The notes: generated by a model from the letters alone, not told the origin. Counted from the first letter of the stretch, positions 17,904-27,915 are shown. The stretch is 64,000 bases of DNA from Neptunicoccus cionae (GCF_002860325.1 NZ_PKOJ01000003.1:310001-374000); one strand, 5' to 3'. Translations and numbers: made by a program.

Positions 17904-19088
17904 TCAGGAAGGCGCAGGCATCCGCTGCGGGCGGATCATAGCTGCACTGACGCCCAGCGCCAGCACACCGCAAAGCGCTATCGCCGCGACCATTGGCAGG
18001 GCAGTTCCGTCAAAAAACGGGCCGACAACTGTTACCATCAGACCGCCGATCAGCATTTGCAACATGCCGCCAAGACTGGAGGCCAGACCGGCAATCTCTC
18101 CGTGCTCTTCCAGAGCGAGAACCATCGTTGTCGGAATCACCAACCCAAGGAAGGCATTGGCGCAGAACAGCATCGCAACCAGCACGTAGAGATTCACCAA
18201 ACCGGCCAGCCCGAGCGCAAGCAGGAACAAGGTTGATCCGGCAAATCCCAGAACAGCCATGCGCACCACCCGCACCATGCCAAACTTCTCGCCGATCGGG
18301 GCCGCCATCTGGGAGGCGCCGAAAAAGCCGATAGCATTAACGGCAAAGGCCAGACTGAAACCGATAGGCGACAGGCCGAATTCGCCGGTGTAAACAAAAG
18401 AGCCGCTGGCAATAAAAACAAAAAAGGAAGCCATTCCAAAGGCCCCGACCAGTGTCAGCGCCATGAACCCGCGATCCGTCAGTAGGGTTTTGCATCCACG
18501 GATCAGGTTTGCCCCGTTGACTGCTACGCGGTTGTCAGACGGCAGGGTCTCCGGCAGCGCGAACCGCGCCATCGACAGGCTTGCCAACGCGGCAACCACA
18601 AAGACTGCGAACAAGGCCCGCCAATCGGCGATCAACAACAGTAAGCTGCCTGCCAGAGGCGCCAGCATGGGTGACACGCTGATCACCAGCATGATCATCG
18701 CCATCAGACGCGTGCCGTCATTGCCAGTGTAAAGGTCGCGCACAATCGCGCGGGGCAGCACCATAACAACCGCCGCGCCCAGTCCCTGCACAAAACGAAA
18801 GGCAGTCAGCCATCCGATTGTCGGCGCCCATAGACACCCGAGCGAGCCAAGCACAAAAACCGCCAGCCCGACATAGATCGGCAGCTTGCGGCCAACCTGA
18901 TCGGACCAAGGCCCGTAAACCAGTTGCGACAGGCCGAAAGCAAGAAAGAAGGCTGTAATCGTCCCCTGAACAGAGGCGACCGAAGCATTCAGGTCTGCCG
19001 CAATCTGCGGCAGGGCGGGAAGATACATATCAATTGCAAATGGCCCGACAGCGGACATCAGGCCAAGAATAAGAGCGATACGAAACAT
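17904..19088 (-). CDS. Bcr/CflA family drug efflux MFS transporter
   Basis: A 394-residue 12-helix major facilitator of the drug:H+ antiporter type (DHA1). The first helix carries the GPFAIDMYLPALPQIA signature seen in Bcr and CflA, and the 2-3 loop has motif A-like YGPWSDQVGRKLP. The QGLGAAVVMVLPRAIVRD segment matches the arginine-bearing motif B in helix 4. Bcr/CflA members export bicyclomycin, chloramphenicol, sulfonamides or cysteine. It is monocistronic. The natural substrate is unknown. Confidence 0.9.
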   Translation of the reverse strand: MFRIALILGLMSAVGPFAIDMYLPALPQIAADLNASVASVQGTITAFFLAFGLSQLVYGPWSDQVGRKLPIYVGLAVFVLGSLGCLWAPTIGWLTAFRFVQGLGAAVVMVLPRAIVRDLYTGNDGTRLMAMIMLVISVSPMLAPLAGSLLLLIADWRALFAVFVVAALASLSMARFALPETLPSDNRVAVNGANLIRGCKTLLTDRGFMALTLVGAFGMASFFVFIASGSFVYTGEFGLSPIGFSLAFAVNAIGFFGASQMAAPIGEKFGMVRVVRMAVLGFAGSTLFLLALGLAGLVNLYVLVAMLFCANAFLGLVIPTTMVLALEEHGEIAGLASSLGGMLQMLIGGLMVTVVGPFFDGTALPMVAAIALCGVLALGVSAAMIRPQRMPAPS

Positions 19089-19190
19089 TGAGTTAATCCA
19101 TAAACAGTTTGATTGCCTCCGCCTACAATGGCGGGGACGGCCTTGCCAAGCCGTGTTCGGATCTGCGGATTTGTCTCCTGACTCGTCCTG

Positions 19191-19973
19191 TCAGCAGCGG
19201 CGGCGCGAACTGGCGTTTTCACGGCCCCGCACCGGCTTGCCAACCGGCTTGGCTATACCCTCAAGCGCTTCCAGCGGGCGGCGCACGGCCTCTCCCAGAC
19301 CCGGGCGAGTCGGCGCATGAACCTGCTTGGTGACTTCGATCATCACAGCGCCCGCAGGCAAAAGCCATGACATCTTGGCGCCAAAGCGTTCAAACACCTG
19401 CGCAGAGCGGACCAGCGACGCACGGTGGCTCGGCGGCGGAAATAGCGCCGAAACCTGCCGTCCGGGCACAAACCCGTGCTTGCGCAGTTGCGATTCAAGT
19501 TGGCTGAAGCTGTAAGGCCGACCAAACCCGAAAGGCGTTTTGTCCCGCCGTGCCCAAAGACCGGACCGGTTCGGCACCACAAACAGCGCACGTCCGCCGG
19601 GACCAAGCACACGCCAGATTTCGTCCAGCAAATCCGCCTGCCGCTCGCAGGTTTCCAACCCGTGCAGCACGATCAGCCGGTCGATCACGCCCGTCCCCAT
19701 CGGCCAGCGGGTTTCCTCGATCATCACCGAGTGATTTGGCAATCCGTCCGGCCAGGGCATTACCCCCTGCTGACCGGGCATCAGGTTCAGCACGCGGCGA
19801 CTGTCCGCCAAAAAGGGACGCAGCATCGGCCCGGCAAAGCCGAAGCCCGCCACGGTTTGGCCTTTGGTATTGGGCCAAAGTTCAACAATACGTTCGCGCA
19901 GCGCACGCTGGGCAATCCGCCCCAGTTTGGTGCGGTAATAAAAGGAATGGAGATCAACCACATCCAAGTGCAT
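19191..19973 (-). CDS. Class I SAM-dependent methyltransferase-like protein
   Basis: A 260-residue protein with the methyltransferase 11-like second half: [43 protein letters not shown] (residues about 99-141), which covers motifs II and III. Motif I is unusual, [13 protein letters not shown] in place of the E/DxGxGxG form, so SAM binding should be confirmed. The C-terminus is basic. The ATG at 19973 has GGTGA just upstream and is preferred over 19988. It is divergent from gloB. Substrate unknown. Confidence 0.72.
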   Translation of the reverse strand: MHLDVVDLHSFYYRTKLGRIAQRALRERIVELWPNTKGQTVAGFGFAGPMLRPFLADSRRVLNLMPGQQGVMPWPDGLPNHSVMIEETRWPMGTGVIDRLIVLHGLETCERQADLLDEIWRVLGPGGRALFVVPNRSGLWARRDKTPFGFGRPYSFSQLESQLRKHGFVPGRQVSALFPPPSHRASLVRSAQVFERFGAKMSWLLPAGAVMIEVTKQVHAPTRPGLGEAVRRPLEALEGIAKPVGKPVRGRENASSRRRC

Positions 19974-20038
19974 TGCATCACCCTGCAAGTTCGGCCAGAC
20001 TAAACTGAAAGTTAAAACATATGGAGGAACAAAACACT

Positions 20039-20806
20039 ATGCCCTTAGAGATCATTACAGTTCCTTGCCTGTCAGACAACTATGCCTTTATCCTGCGCGA
20101 AACCGAAAGCGATCAGGTGGCCGTTGTGGACGTTCCCGAAGCCAAACCTATTCTGGATGTCCTTTCGGAAAAGGGCTGGTCACTGGATCATATCCTGCTG
20201 ACCCACCATCACGACGATCACATCATGGGCGTAGAGGAACTGCGCAACGAAACCGGCGCTTCCGTCTCCGGTGGGGCACCGGATGCCTACCGCCTGCCTC
20301 CGCTCGACACCCAACTGTCGGACGGTGACAGCTTCCAGCTCGGCGCGGAAACCTGCCGTGTGATTGATGTCTCGGGCCACACGCTCGGCCATATTGCCTT
20401 TATCTTTGACGAGGCACTGGCTGCCTTTACCGCAGACAGCCTGATGGCTTGGGGATGCGGGCGTGTGTTTGAGGGCACAATGGCACAGCAATGGAACACC
20501 TTGAAGAAGTTCCATACCCTGCCCCGCGCGATGACGATCTATTCCGGCCATGAATACACCACCAGCAATGGCAAATTCGCCATGACCATAGAACCGGAAA
20601 ACGAAAGCTACATCGCCCGCATGAAAGCGACCGAGGAAGCCCGTGCCAAAGGGGAACCGACCGTGCCTTCCAATCTCGGGCTAGAACTGGCCACCAACCC
20701 GTTCCTACGCGCCAACCACCCCAAGGTGAAAGCCGCGCTCGGAATGGAAGATGCCAGCGACGCGGAGGTTTTTGCTGAAATCCGCACCCGTAAAGACAAT
20801 TTCTAA
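20039..20806 (+). CDS. gloB: Hydroxyacylglutathione hydrolase (glyoxalase II)
   Basis: A 255-residue metallo-beta-lactamase-fold enzyme that hydrolyses S-D-lactoylglutathione in methylglyoxal detoxification. The binuclear metal motif THHHDDH is at about residues 55-61, with further ligands in SGHTLGH, FTADSLMAWGCGR and YSGHEYT. The C-terminal LATNPFLRANHP contributes to glutathione binding. GGAGGA lies 10 bases before the ATG at 20039; the ATG at 20021 overlaps that ribosome site and is rejected. Confidence 0.95.
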   Translation: MPLEIITVPCLSDNYAFILRETESDQVAVVDVPEAKPILDVLSEKGWSLDHILLTHHHDDHIMGVEELRNETGASVSGGAPDAYRLPPLDTQLSDGDSFQLGAETCRVIDVSGHTLGHIAFIFDEALAAFTADSLMAWGCGRVFEGTMAQQWNTLKKFHTLPRAMTIYSGHEYTTSNGKFAMTIEPENESYIARMKATEEARAKGEPTVPSNLGLELATNPFLRANHPKVKAALGMEDASDAEVFAEIRTRKDNF

Positions 20807-20835
20807 CGACCACGTGATTTAAAGAGACAGAAGAA

Positions 20836-21612
20836 TTGGCCCTCAAAGACTGGTTTGAACCAAAAGACGCCCACCCCGCCCCGCGCTCCGGTCCGGTGCG
20901 TGTGGGCTGGCTGCTGAACGAGCAGCGCTCCGGCGTGGTCTATTACCCGCCTGAACGCATCCGCTCTGCCGAAGTGAACCGCAACCATGCGAAATCGGCG
21001 TCCCGCTGCCCTGCCATCATCAATATGGAGAGCCGCTACTTTATGATCCGCGTGCCCTATGACCTGCACCTGCGGTTTGTACGCGACGAGAAGGGCAAGC
21101 CGGGTCTTAGAAACATGAACGGCGATGCCAGTCCGGTGCGCGGAAATGTTCTGTCCAAAAAACTGCATCTGACGGCGGAACACGAATGGCGTTATGCGGA
21201 CCGGCCCACGGTGCAGGTGTCCCTGCCCTATACGTTCATCGCGGACGAGCCGGTTTACATGACACAACTCTCTGCCTTCATGCACTATACCAAGACACCG
21301 CTGCCCGGTACGATCTTTGGCGGCCGCTTTGCCATCAACAACTGGCCGCGCCCCCTGATGTGGGCGTTTGAATGGCATGACACGGCGCAGGACCTGATCC
21401 TGAAACGGGGGCAGCCTTGGTTCTATGTCCAGTTTGAAACCAATCCGCAGGATCGCTCTGTCTCTATGGTAGAAGCGCAAATGACACCTGAACTCGAAGG
21501 TTTCATTGACCATACCTCTGCGGCAGTGAATTATGTGAACCAGTCGTTTTCCCTGTTTAAAGATGCTGAACGGGTACGACCGGAAACCTTGCTGGTGCCT
21601 GTCAAACGCTAG
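20836..21612 (+). CDS. Conserved hypothetical protein, probable TTG start
   Basis: A 258-residue soluble protein I do not recognise. It begins ALKDWFEPKDAHPAPRSG, has a central segment rich in aromatic residues (NWPRPLMWAFEWHD, WFYVQFET) and no membrane segments or signal peptide. No catalytic motif is evident. TTG at 20836 is the only reasonable start that keeps the N-terminus; GAGACAGAAGA lies just ahead. It follows gloB by 29 bases and is probably co-transcribed, and is followed by 260 bases before clpA. Confidence 0.7.
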   Translation: MALKDWFEPKDAHPAPRSGPVRVGWLLNEQRSGVVYYPPERIRSAEVNRNHAKSASRCPAIINMESRYFMIRVPYDLHLRFVRDEKGKPGLRNMNGDASPVRGNVLSKKLHLTAEHEWRYADRPTVQVSLPYTFIADEPVYMTQLSAFMHYTKTPLPGTIFGGRFAINNWPRPLMWAFEWHDTAQDLILKRGQPWFYVQFETNPQDRSVSMVEAQMTPELEGFIDHTSAAVNYVNQSFSLFKDAERVRPETLLVPVKR

Positions 21613-21830
21613 GGCGACGCCAGTGCAAGAGTGCGGTAACGGCAGCGTGTAGCCGGACCGCCCTTGAAACCGGACCGGATCGGACACATTTCCGTCTGGT
21701 CCTGTAAAAGTGCCTAGAGCAGAGCCACAACGCGGCGTAAATGACTCTCTTTTTACATTTTTACAGTTAATTTTCGAAAAACCCCTTGAAGCTTTCGCAA
21801 TCTCGCCGAAGTTTAAACTATGGGGTTAAC

Positions 21831-21851
21831 CAGCGTTTTCGGGGAACGCTG
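21831..21851 (+). promoter_or_regulatory. Leader hairpin of clpA
   Basis: CAGCGTT / AACGCTG, 7-bp stem with a 7-base loop, 21 bases before the clpA start, with no T run after it. It probably forms in the clpA 5' leader and may affect ribosome access. The rest of the 260-base gap (21613-21872) shows no gene. Confidence 0.4.
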
Positions 21852-21872
21852 CAAAAATGAAAGTCTAGATCT

Positions 21873-24194
21873 ATGCCATCTTTTTCGAGCAGCCTGGAAA
21901 ATGCAATTCACGCAGCCTTGGGGCATGCCAACGATCGCAAGCACGAGCTTGCCACGCTGGAACACCTTCTGCTGTCCCTGATCGACGAAACCGATGCCGC
22001 GCAGGTGATGCGCGCTTGCGAAGTTGATCTGGAAGGATTGCGGGGCACCCTCATCCAGTTCCTGGATACCGAACTTGACAGTCTGGTGTCTGAAATCGAC
22101 GGGTCCGAAGCCGCACCGACAACCGCCTTCCAGCGGGTGATCCAGCGCGCCGCGATCCATGTTCAATCTTCCGGTCGCAGCGAAGTCACCGGTGCCAATG
22201 TTCTGGTAGCCATCTTTGCCGAACGGGAAAGCCATGCGGCCTATTTCCTGCAGGAACAGGACATGACCCGCTACGATGCGGTGAACTATATTTCTCACGG
22301 CGTTGCCAAAGACCCGAGCTTTACCGACACCCGCCCTGTCAGCGGATCGGAAGACATCGAGGACCTGAACTTCGAGGGCGAGGAAACCAGCAAGGAAGAA
22401 ACCGCGCTGCAAAAATACTGCGTGGACCTGAACGCCAAAGCCGCTGCAGGCGATATTGATCCGCTGATCGGCCGCGACCATGAAGTGGAACGCTGCATTC
22501 AGGTGCTGTGCCGCCGCCGTAAGAACAACCCGATTCTTGTGGGTGATCCCGGTGTTGGTAAAACTGCAATCGCCGAAGGGCTCGCCAATAAGATCATCAA
22601 AGGTGAAACCCCGGAAATTCTGTCCGGTGCCACGATCTATTCTCTTGATATGGGGGCATTGCTGGCCGGAACCCGCTATCGGGGCGACTTTGAAGAACGC
22701 CTGAAAGCAGTGATGACCGAAATGGAAGAACACAAGGATGCGGTTCTGTTCATTGACGAAATCCACACGGTTATCGGTGCTGGTGCCACATCTGGCGGGG
22801 CAATGGATGCGTCCAATCTGCTGAAGCCTGCCCTTCAGGGTGGCAAACTGCGCTGCATGGGCTCCACAACCTATAAGGAATACCGTCAGCACTTTGAAAA
22901 GGACCGCGCCCTGTCACGCCGGTTCCAGAAGATCGACGTGAACGAGCCTTCTGTCGAAGATGCCGTGCAAATTCTGCAAGGTCTGAAACCCCATTTCGAG
23001 GAACACCACCAGATCACCTACACCCCCGAAGCGATCCGCACGGCGGTCGAGCTTTCGGCACGGTATATCCATGATCGCAAACTGCCCGACAAGGCAATTG
23101 ACGTGATCGACGAGGCCGGTGCGCACCAGCACATCATCCCCGAGGATAAACGTACAACCAAGATCGACGTGTCCGAGATCGAGGAAGTCGTGGCAAAAAT
23201 CGCCCGCATCCCGCCGAAAACAGTTTCCAAGGACGACGCCGAAGTGCTGCGGGATCTGGAATCAAGCCTCAAGCGGGTGGTATTCGGCCAAGACCCTGCG
23301 ATCGAGGCGCTGACCTCTGCGATCAAACTGTCCCGTGCCGGTCTGCGTGAGCCTGAAAAACCCATCGGCAACTACCTCTTCGCTGGCCCGACAGGCGTAG
23401 GTAAAACCGAAGTGGCCAAGCAGCTTGCCGACACGCTCGGCGTGGATCTGCTGCGCTTTGATATGTCCGAGTACATGGAGAAACACGCGATCTCCCGCCT
23501 GATCGGCGCACCTCCGGGTTATGTCGGGTTTGATCAGGGCGGCCTGCTTACAGATGGTGTGGACAAGACCCCCCACTGTGTCCTGCTGTTGGACGAGGTG
23601 GAGAAAGCCCACCCCGATGTATTCAACATCCTGTTGCAGGTGATGGACCACGGCAAGCTGACCGACCACAACGGCCGCACAACGGACTTCCGCAATGTCG
23701 TGTTGATCATGACATCGAATGCTGGTGCTGCCGATGCCGCCAAGGAAGCCATCGGCTTTGGCCGCGGTCGCCGCGAAGGTGAAGACACCGCCGCAATCGA
23801 GAAGCTGTTCACGCCGGAATTCCGCAACCGTCTGGATGCGGTGATCTCCTTTGCACCGCTTGGTAAGAAAACCATCTCCAAAGTTGTGGACAAATTCATC
23901 CTGCAACTGGAAGCCCAGCTTATGGACCGCAACGTGGTATTCGAACTCACACCGGCTGCATCTGCATGGCTTGGCGAGAAAGGCTATGACGACAAAATGG
24001 GTGCACGGCCTCTGGCCCGTGTCATTCAGGAACATGTCAAGAAACCGCTGGCCGAAGAACTGCTGTTTGGCAAGCTGACCAAAGGCGGTTTGGTAAAAGT
24101 CTCGGTCAAGGACGGCAAACTGGAACTCAAGATGGAGCCACCGGAAAAGCGGCGCATCCCGAAATCCAAGCCGCCCCTGTTGACGGCGGATTGA
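21873..24194 (+). CDS. clpA: ATP-dependent Clp protease ATP-binding subunit ClpA
   Basis: A 773-residue class I Hsp100 unfoldase that feeds substrates to ClpP. The N-terminal double Clp-N repeat (residues about 1-145) is the ClpS and substrate docking domain. The first AAA+ module has Walker [11 protein letters not shown] and Walker [13 protein letters not shown]. The second has [10 protein letters not shown] and [14 protein letters not shown], with the IGF/L ClpP-binding loop in [10 protein letters not shown]. There is no long middle coiled coil, which separates it from ClpB. clpS, usually just upstream in relatives, is not present in this window. Confidence 0.97.
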   Translation: MPSFSSSLENAIHAALGHANDRKHELATLEHLLLSLIDETDAAQVMRACEVDLEGLRGTLIQFLDTELDSLVSEIDGSEAAPTTAFQRVIQRAAIHVQSSGRSEVTGANVLVAIFAERESHAAYFLQEQDMTRYDAVNYISHGVAKDPSFTDTRPVSGSEDIEDLNFEGEETSKEETALQKYCVDLNAKAAAGDIDPLIGRDHEVERCIQVLCRRRKNNPILVGDPGVGKTAIAEGLANKIIKGETPEILSGATIYSLDMGALLAGTRYRGDFEERLKAVMTEMEEHKDAVLFIDEIHTVIGAGATSGGAMDASNLLKPALQGGKLRCMGSTTYKEYRQHFEKDRALSRRFQKIDVNEPSVEDAVQILQGLKPHFEEHHQITYTPEAIRTAVELSARYIHDRKLPDKAIDVIDEAGAHQHIIPEDKRTTKIDVSEIEEVVAKIARIPPKTVSKDDAEVLRDLESSLKRVVFGQDPAIEALTSAIKLSRAGLREPEKPIGNYLFAGPTGVGKTEVAKQLADTLGVDLLRFDMSEYMEKHAISRLIGAPPGYVGFDQGGLLTDGVDKTPHCVLLLDEVEKAHPDVFNILLQVMDHGKLTDHNGRTTDFRNVVLIMTSNAGAADAAKEAIGFGRGRREGEDTAAIEKLFTPEFRNRLDAVISFAPLGKKTISKVVDKFILQLEAQLMDRNVVFELTPAASAWLGEKGYDDKMGARPLARVIQEHVKKPLAEELLFGKLTKGGLVKVSVKDGKLELKMEPPEKRRIPKSKPPLLTAD

Positions 24195-24273
24195 TCCAGC
24201 GGGAAATTTCCGTGAAAACGCTGTGAATTTCCCACTGTTTGCAGCTTTCTAGCAAAAGTTGCTTGTACACTAA

Positions 24274-24312
24274 CTACCCTTACGTCACCATGACGTGAGG
24301 GTAGTTTTTTTT
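24274..24312 (+). terminator. Strong terminator of clpA
   Basis: A 14-bp stem (CTACCCTTACGTCA with TGACGTGAGGGTAG, one G-T pair), a 3-base loop and eight T residues. Confidence 0.93.
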
Positions 24313-24335
24313 ATTCATAAATTAATGGTGACGAA

Positions 24336-25571
24336 GTGGGCGATGTGCTGAAATCGCGCCTGCTTGGCTGGATCTCTTTTGGCACGGAGAAATTCGAAGG
24401 ACCGGCAAAGCGGCGGATTGTTATGACCAACATTCTTGTAATGTTGATCACCGCTCTGGCCGTGCCCCATGCGATCCTTTTTGCACTTTATGATGCTCAG
24501 GCTTTGTGGATACCGATCTGCCTGACCCTGTTCTGCGCTGTCGCCTTCCAGCTTACACCGCTGCTCCATGCTTCCAACCCCTATGCAGGAGGCCTGTACA
24601 ACCTCTCGCTGTGGCTGATATTCGCCACGACAATTGCGTGGATGTTCTCTGCCCGGTCCGGCGTGCATTTCTATTTGCTGGCTGGTGCCACAACTGCCAT
24701 CGCCATATTCGGCATCCGTCAAAACCCGCTTTCAATCCTTTCGATTTTTCTCGGGCTGGCCTGTTTCATCATCGCGGATCGCAACTTTGAGCAGCCCGCC
24801 CCGTTCATCGTCGTCTCGGACGGATTTATGGACGTGTTCTATTATCTTTCGATCCCCACTGCGATGCTGTTCATCTTCTGTATGGTGTTCTACGGTTTCA
24901 AACAGGCCAGTCTGGCCGAGGAAGCCCTGCAAAAAGAGTATGAATACTCCGAGGCCCTGCTCTCCAACATGTTGCCAGGACCGATTGCAGCGCAACTGAA
25001 GCGCAATCCCGGCCGCACGATTGCCGACAGCCACGAAGAAGCGACAATCCTGTTTGCCGATATTGTCGGGTTCACTCCCCGTGCCAGCCACCAGAGCCCC
25101 GATATGCTGGTCAAATTCCTCAACCAGTTGTTCACCCGTTTTGACGATCTGGCCAACCGGCACGGGCTGGAAAAAATCAAAACGCTGGGGGATGCCTTCA
25201 TGGTGGCAGGCGGAATGCCCGAAGCCCAACCGGACCACGCCGAACGGGTGGCACGTATGGCGCTTGATATGGTGGCAGAAACCAACAAATTTGCGGAAGA
25301 AATGGGCGAGAACATCGAACTGCGCATCGGGATCCACACAGGACCGGTGGTGGCCGGCGTCATCGGCACCAAAAAACCGTTCTATGATGTCTGGGGCGAC
25401 ACAGTAAACACGGCAGCGCGGCTGGAAACCTTCGGAACCAACGGCAAAATACAGGTCACAGCAGAAACCAAAGCGATTCTTGAATCCCAGTTCGACTTTG
25501 AAGAACGGGGAAAAGTCAGTATCAAAGGCAAGGGCGATCTGGATTTGTGGTATCTTGAGGGTATGCGTTAA
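24336..25571 (+). CDS. Membrane-anchored class III adenylate cyclase
   Basis: A 411-residue protein with about six N-terminal transmembrane helices (residues about 28-190), a short helical linker, and a class III cyclase domain (about 225-400). Metal-binding aspartates are in ILFADIVGFTPR and TLGDAFMVAGG. The lysine in LEKIKTLGD and the residues in VWGDTVNTAARLE fit ATP rather than GTP selectivity and give the transition-state Asn and Arg. The best start is GTG at 24336, with GGTGACGAA before it. It lies right after the clpA terminator, so its promoter must be in or near that stem-loop. It should make cAMP in response to a membrane signal, not identifiable here. Confidence 0.9.
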   Translation: MGDVLKSRLLGWISFGTEKFEGPAKRRIVMTNILVMLITALAVPHAILFALYDAQALWIPICLTLFCAVAFQLTPLLHASNPYAGGLYNLSLWLIFATTIAWMFSARSGVHFYLLAGATTAIAIFGIRQNPLSILSIFLGLACFIIADRNFEQPAPFIVVSDGFMDVFYYLSIPTAMLFIFCMVFYGFKQASLAEEALQKEYEYSEALLSNMLPGPIAAQLKRNPGRTIADSHEEATILFADIVGFTPRASHQSPDMLVKFLNQLFTRFDDLANRHGLEKIKTLGDAFMVAGGMPEAQPDHAERVARMALDMVAETNKFAEEMGENIELRIGIHTGPVVAGVIGTKKPFYDVWGDTVNTAARLETFGTNGKIQVTAETKAILESQFDFEERGKVSIKGKGDLDLWYLEGMR

Positions 25572-25598
25572 GCTGCCCTGACAAAGCGCGTTTCACTG

Positions 25599-26459
25599 CT
25601 ATTCCGCCGCCATCTGCATCGGCCAGTTGGTCATCTCGCAAATCTGCGCGGAAACCCTGCTCAAGCTTTTGCGAACATCGTCAAACCGGTCATTCTTTGT
25701 CACCGTTTTCTCATCCAGATAAAGGGCGCGATCGATTTCGATCTGCAGACAATGCTGTCCCGAACTCGGCCGCCCGTAGGCCTGCGCAATATAAGCCCCC
25801 GCGAAAGGCGTATTGCGCGCCACCCGAAACCCTTCCTGTTTCAAGAAACGCTCGATCTCCTCGACAAAGGCATTGTCACAGGACGAACCGAACCGGTCGC
25901 CAAGCACAATATCCGGCGAACGGCCAAACAGGCCCGTGACATTTGCAACGGCCTCATGGGGCATTGAGTGGCAGTCCACCAGCAGAACCTGCCCAAAGGC
26001 CGCACGGGCGGTCCGGAGCAGATCGCCGAGCTGGGCATGATAGGGGGTGTAATACCGCCTCAACCGCTCCTCAGCCTGTTTCAGGCTGATCTTGCCACTG
26101 ATCAGCGCACGGCCTTCTGAAACCACACGGGGAATCACCCCCAGCCCGGAAGCGACGCGGGGGTTTCCCTTGAAAGCGCGGGCACCGTCAATCACGGCAG
26201 AATCCAGTTCGTCTATGCCACGGTTCAGGTCCACATAAGCCCGCGGCGCGGATGCGCTTAACAACGGTGCGCCGAAATTTGTAACCGCGCCGAAAAGCTC
26301 ATCCACAAAGGCATCTTCCGAACTGCGAATCGCCACAGAATCCAGAACTGATTCCTGCAAAAAGGACGCCGGATAGTCCCGCCCGCTGTGCGGAGAGGAA
26401 AAAACCGTCCCGCAGGTAATGGTTTCAGGCAGGTGCAAGTGGTATTCTACAGGGGTCAT
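25599..26459 (-). CDS. N-formylglutamate amidohydrolase family protein
   Basis: A 286-residue zinc amidohydrolase of the FGase family, related to HutG of the histidine-degradation route. Conserved parts are SSPHSGRDYP near the N-terminus, RAYVDLNRGIDELD (residues about 80-93), and LLVDCHSMP, which together supply metal ligands. There are no other hut genes nearby, so the substrate could be another N-formyl amino acid. ATG 26459 is chosen over 26480 because GAGAGA lies before it and the added residues are not conserved. Confidence 0.88.
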   Translation of the reverse strand: MTPVEYHLHLPETITCGTVFSSPHSGRDYPASFLQESVLDSVAIRSSEDAFVDELFGAVTNFGAPLLSASAPRAYVDLNRGIDELDSAVIDGARAFKGNPRVASGLGVIPRVVSEGRALISGKISLKQAEERLRRYYTPYHAQLGDLLRTARAAFGQVLLVDCHSMPHEAVANVTGLFGRSPDIVLGDRFGSSCDNAFVEEIERFLKQEGFRVARNTPFAGAYIAQAYGRPSSGQHCLQIEIDRALYLDEKTVTKNDRFDDVRKSLSRVSAQICEMTNWPMQMAAE

Positions 26460-26588
26460 GGCAGTCTCTCTTGTTATCATCTGATACCATTGCGCGATTA
26501 GAGATGCAAAACCTCTTGAACCCGTCCGCGAACCCGCCTATAGACCGCGAACACGAATTTCTGTCAGCTTCGACAGATGCTTGGATTC

Positions 26589-26663
26589 GGGCGTATAGCT
26601 CAGCGGGAGAGCACTTCGTTGACATCGAAGGGGTCACTGGTTCAATCCCAGTTACGCCCACCA
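26589..26663 (+). tRNA. tRNA-Val (GAC)
   Basis: A complete cloverleaf: acceptor GGGCGTA pairs with TACGCCC, D arm AGCTCAGCGGGAGAGC, anticodon arm CTTCG-TTGACAT-CGAAG with anticodon GAC, T arm CTGG-TTCAATC-CCAG, discriminator A and an encoded CCA at 26661-26663. It reads GUC and GUU valine codons. Confidence 0.96.
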
Positions 26664-26735
26664 TTCCCCCCTCGGGGTCTGGTATAACCGAAACAAAAAG
26701 GCGCCTCCCCGCGCGCCGCGAAAAAGGAGAAGGCC

Positions 26736-26861
26736 ATGAAGGTCAAAAACTCGCTCCGCTCGCTCAAAGCGCGCCACCGGGATTGCCGTGTGGTTCGTCG
26801 TAAGGGCCGCGTATATGTGATCAACAAAACCCAGCGCCGCTTTAAGGCACGTCAGGGTTAA
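26736..26861 (+). CDS. rpmJ: 50S ribosomal protein L36 (type B)
   Basis: A 41-residue, strongly basic protein: it starts [17 protein letters not shown] and ends [10 protein letters not shown]. This matches the zinc-free proteobacterial L36 paralogue, which keeps only one of the usual zinc cysteines (Cys17). AAGGAGAAGG gives an excellent ribosome site 5 bases ahead of the ATG. It is a stand-alone gene 72 bases after tRNA-Val and is closed by a terminator. In other bacteria the zinc-free L36 is expressed in zinc shortage; no second rpmJ is visible here. Confidence 0.95.
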   Translation: MKVKNSLRSLKARHRDCRVVRRKGRVYVINKTQRRFKARQG

Positions 26862-26882
26862 GTTCCGACACATTCTATATTC

Positions 26883-26918
26883 AAAAGGCCGCAGCTCCCG
26901 CTGCGGCCTTTTGCTTTT
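26883..26918. terminator. Bidirectional terminator between rpmJ and the thioesterase gene
   Basis: A perfect 12-bp stem AAAAGGCCGCAG / CTGCGGCCTTTT with a 6-base loop. It has T-rich sequence on the plus side (TTTTGCTTTT) and AAAA at its other foot, so it can end both rpmJ and the long minus-strand operon. Confidence 0.9.
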
Positions 26919-26975
26919 GAAGTACAGCTTCTGTTGGCAGGCTGTGGCGGTGTCCCGCCACAAACCGGCAGGGCG

Positions 26976-27791
26976 CTACTGGCGGTACCAGACAAGCTGT
27001 GTGCCCGTGGCCAGCACCTTTCCATCCGAAGACCAAAGCTGCATTTGCTGGTCGTGGAAATTCCCCTGAAACCGCATGGCATCCGCAACCCCCAATACGG
27101 GTGCAGTCCCCTGTGCTTTGATATCTGCCTGATTCGCCAGAAAATGGGTGGTGATAGACACAGAGCCCATCGGCTGCATCGTGCCGCGCACATGCAAGAG
27201 ACGCAAAAAGAAGCAATCCGCCAGTGCCGCCAGCGATAGATAATCCAGCGGACGCGGTGGATTGTCTCCGATCCAGACTTCGGTCCGCGTTTCTCCGAAT
27301 CCCTCTTTCGGTTTTCCTGTCCAGTCCGGCAAGCCCTTCACGAAACCGAAGCGGTACCGTTCCAGCCACTTTAAAGGCCCGCGACCGTCTTGCATCCCAA
27401 CAGCTTCCGCAGCAGGTACGTCCGGCATGGTTACAGGCTGGTAGCCAAAAACATCGCCGCGATGGCCGCAAACCACTGTTGCCGTGGCACAGATCTTCGC
27501 GTCCTGTAGCAGCTCAAGGCTCCAGTGCTGCGTGTATTTTCCGGTACGGCAGAGTTTGGACACAACCTCGAACCCGCCCGTTCCCATAGCGGACAGCAGA
27601 TTGATGGTCATGGACACAGGATCGCCCTGACAACGCGCGTCGCTTAGCACAGCGTTCAGGACCGTCGCCGTAGTAGCGCCACCGAAAGAGCCGACCATAT
27701 TGGCATAATCCGGCGCAGGCGCACCGGTCCACACACCGGTGTCTGTGGCAGTCAAAGCAGTGGCGAGATCAAAGGGGTGGGTATCCGGCAT
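26976..27791 (-). CDS. Acyl-CoA thioesterase-like protein (double hot-dog)
   Basis: A 271-residue protein of the TesB-like thioesterase superfamily, with two hot-dog halves. The first contains YANMVGSFGGATTATVLNAVL and the segment SMTINLLSAMG; the second contains LADCFFLRLLHVRGTMQPMGSVSITTHFL. It should release free acid from a CoA ester. It is the last gene of the ligase-Liv-ligase operon, 124 bases after the PaaK-like gene, which suggests it balances CoA esters formed by the two ligases. ATG 27803 is an alternative start with a poorer ribosome site. Confidence 0.78.
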   Translation of the reverse strand: MPDTHPFDLATALTATDTGVWTGAPAPDYANMVGSFGGATTATVLNAVLSDARCQGDPVSMTINLLSAMGTGGFEVVSKLCRTGKYTQHWSLELLQDAKICATATVVCGHRGDVFGYQPVTMPDVPAAEAVGMQDGRGPLKWLERYRFGFVKGLPDWTGKPKEGFGETRTEVWIGDNPPRPLDYLSLAALADCFFLRLLHVRGTMQPMGSVSITTHFLANQADIKAQGTAPVLGVADAMRFQGNFHDQQMQLWSSDGKVLATGTQLVWYRQ

Positions 27792-27915
27792 GGCAGCGTC
27801 CATCTGTTGGGCAGGCGGGGATGCCCACGGCCTGCAACGTTTCTCCCTCCGCTATAACAACGGCTTGGACAACGGACAATTCGGACACCGCGTCACCGTG
27901 ACGGGACGTCAGCCA

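Noticed and set aside
21785-21830. Heat-shock sigma-32 promoter in front of clpA
   Set aside because: A CTTGAA at 21785-21790 fits the -35, but no CCCCAT-like -10 is found at a suitable distance.
27792-27915. Small gene between the thioesterase and PaaK-like genes
   Set aside because: No start with a ribosome site leads to a frame with recognisable composition. The 124 bases look like an intra-operon spacer with a weak CGTCAC/GTGACG dyad near 27891-27904.
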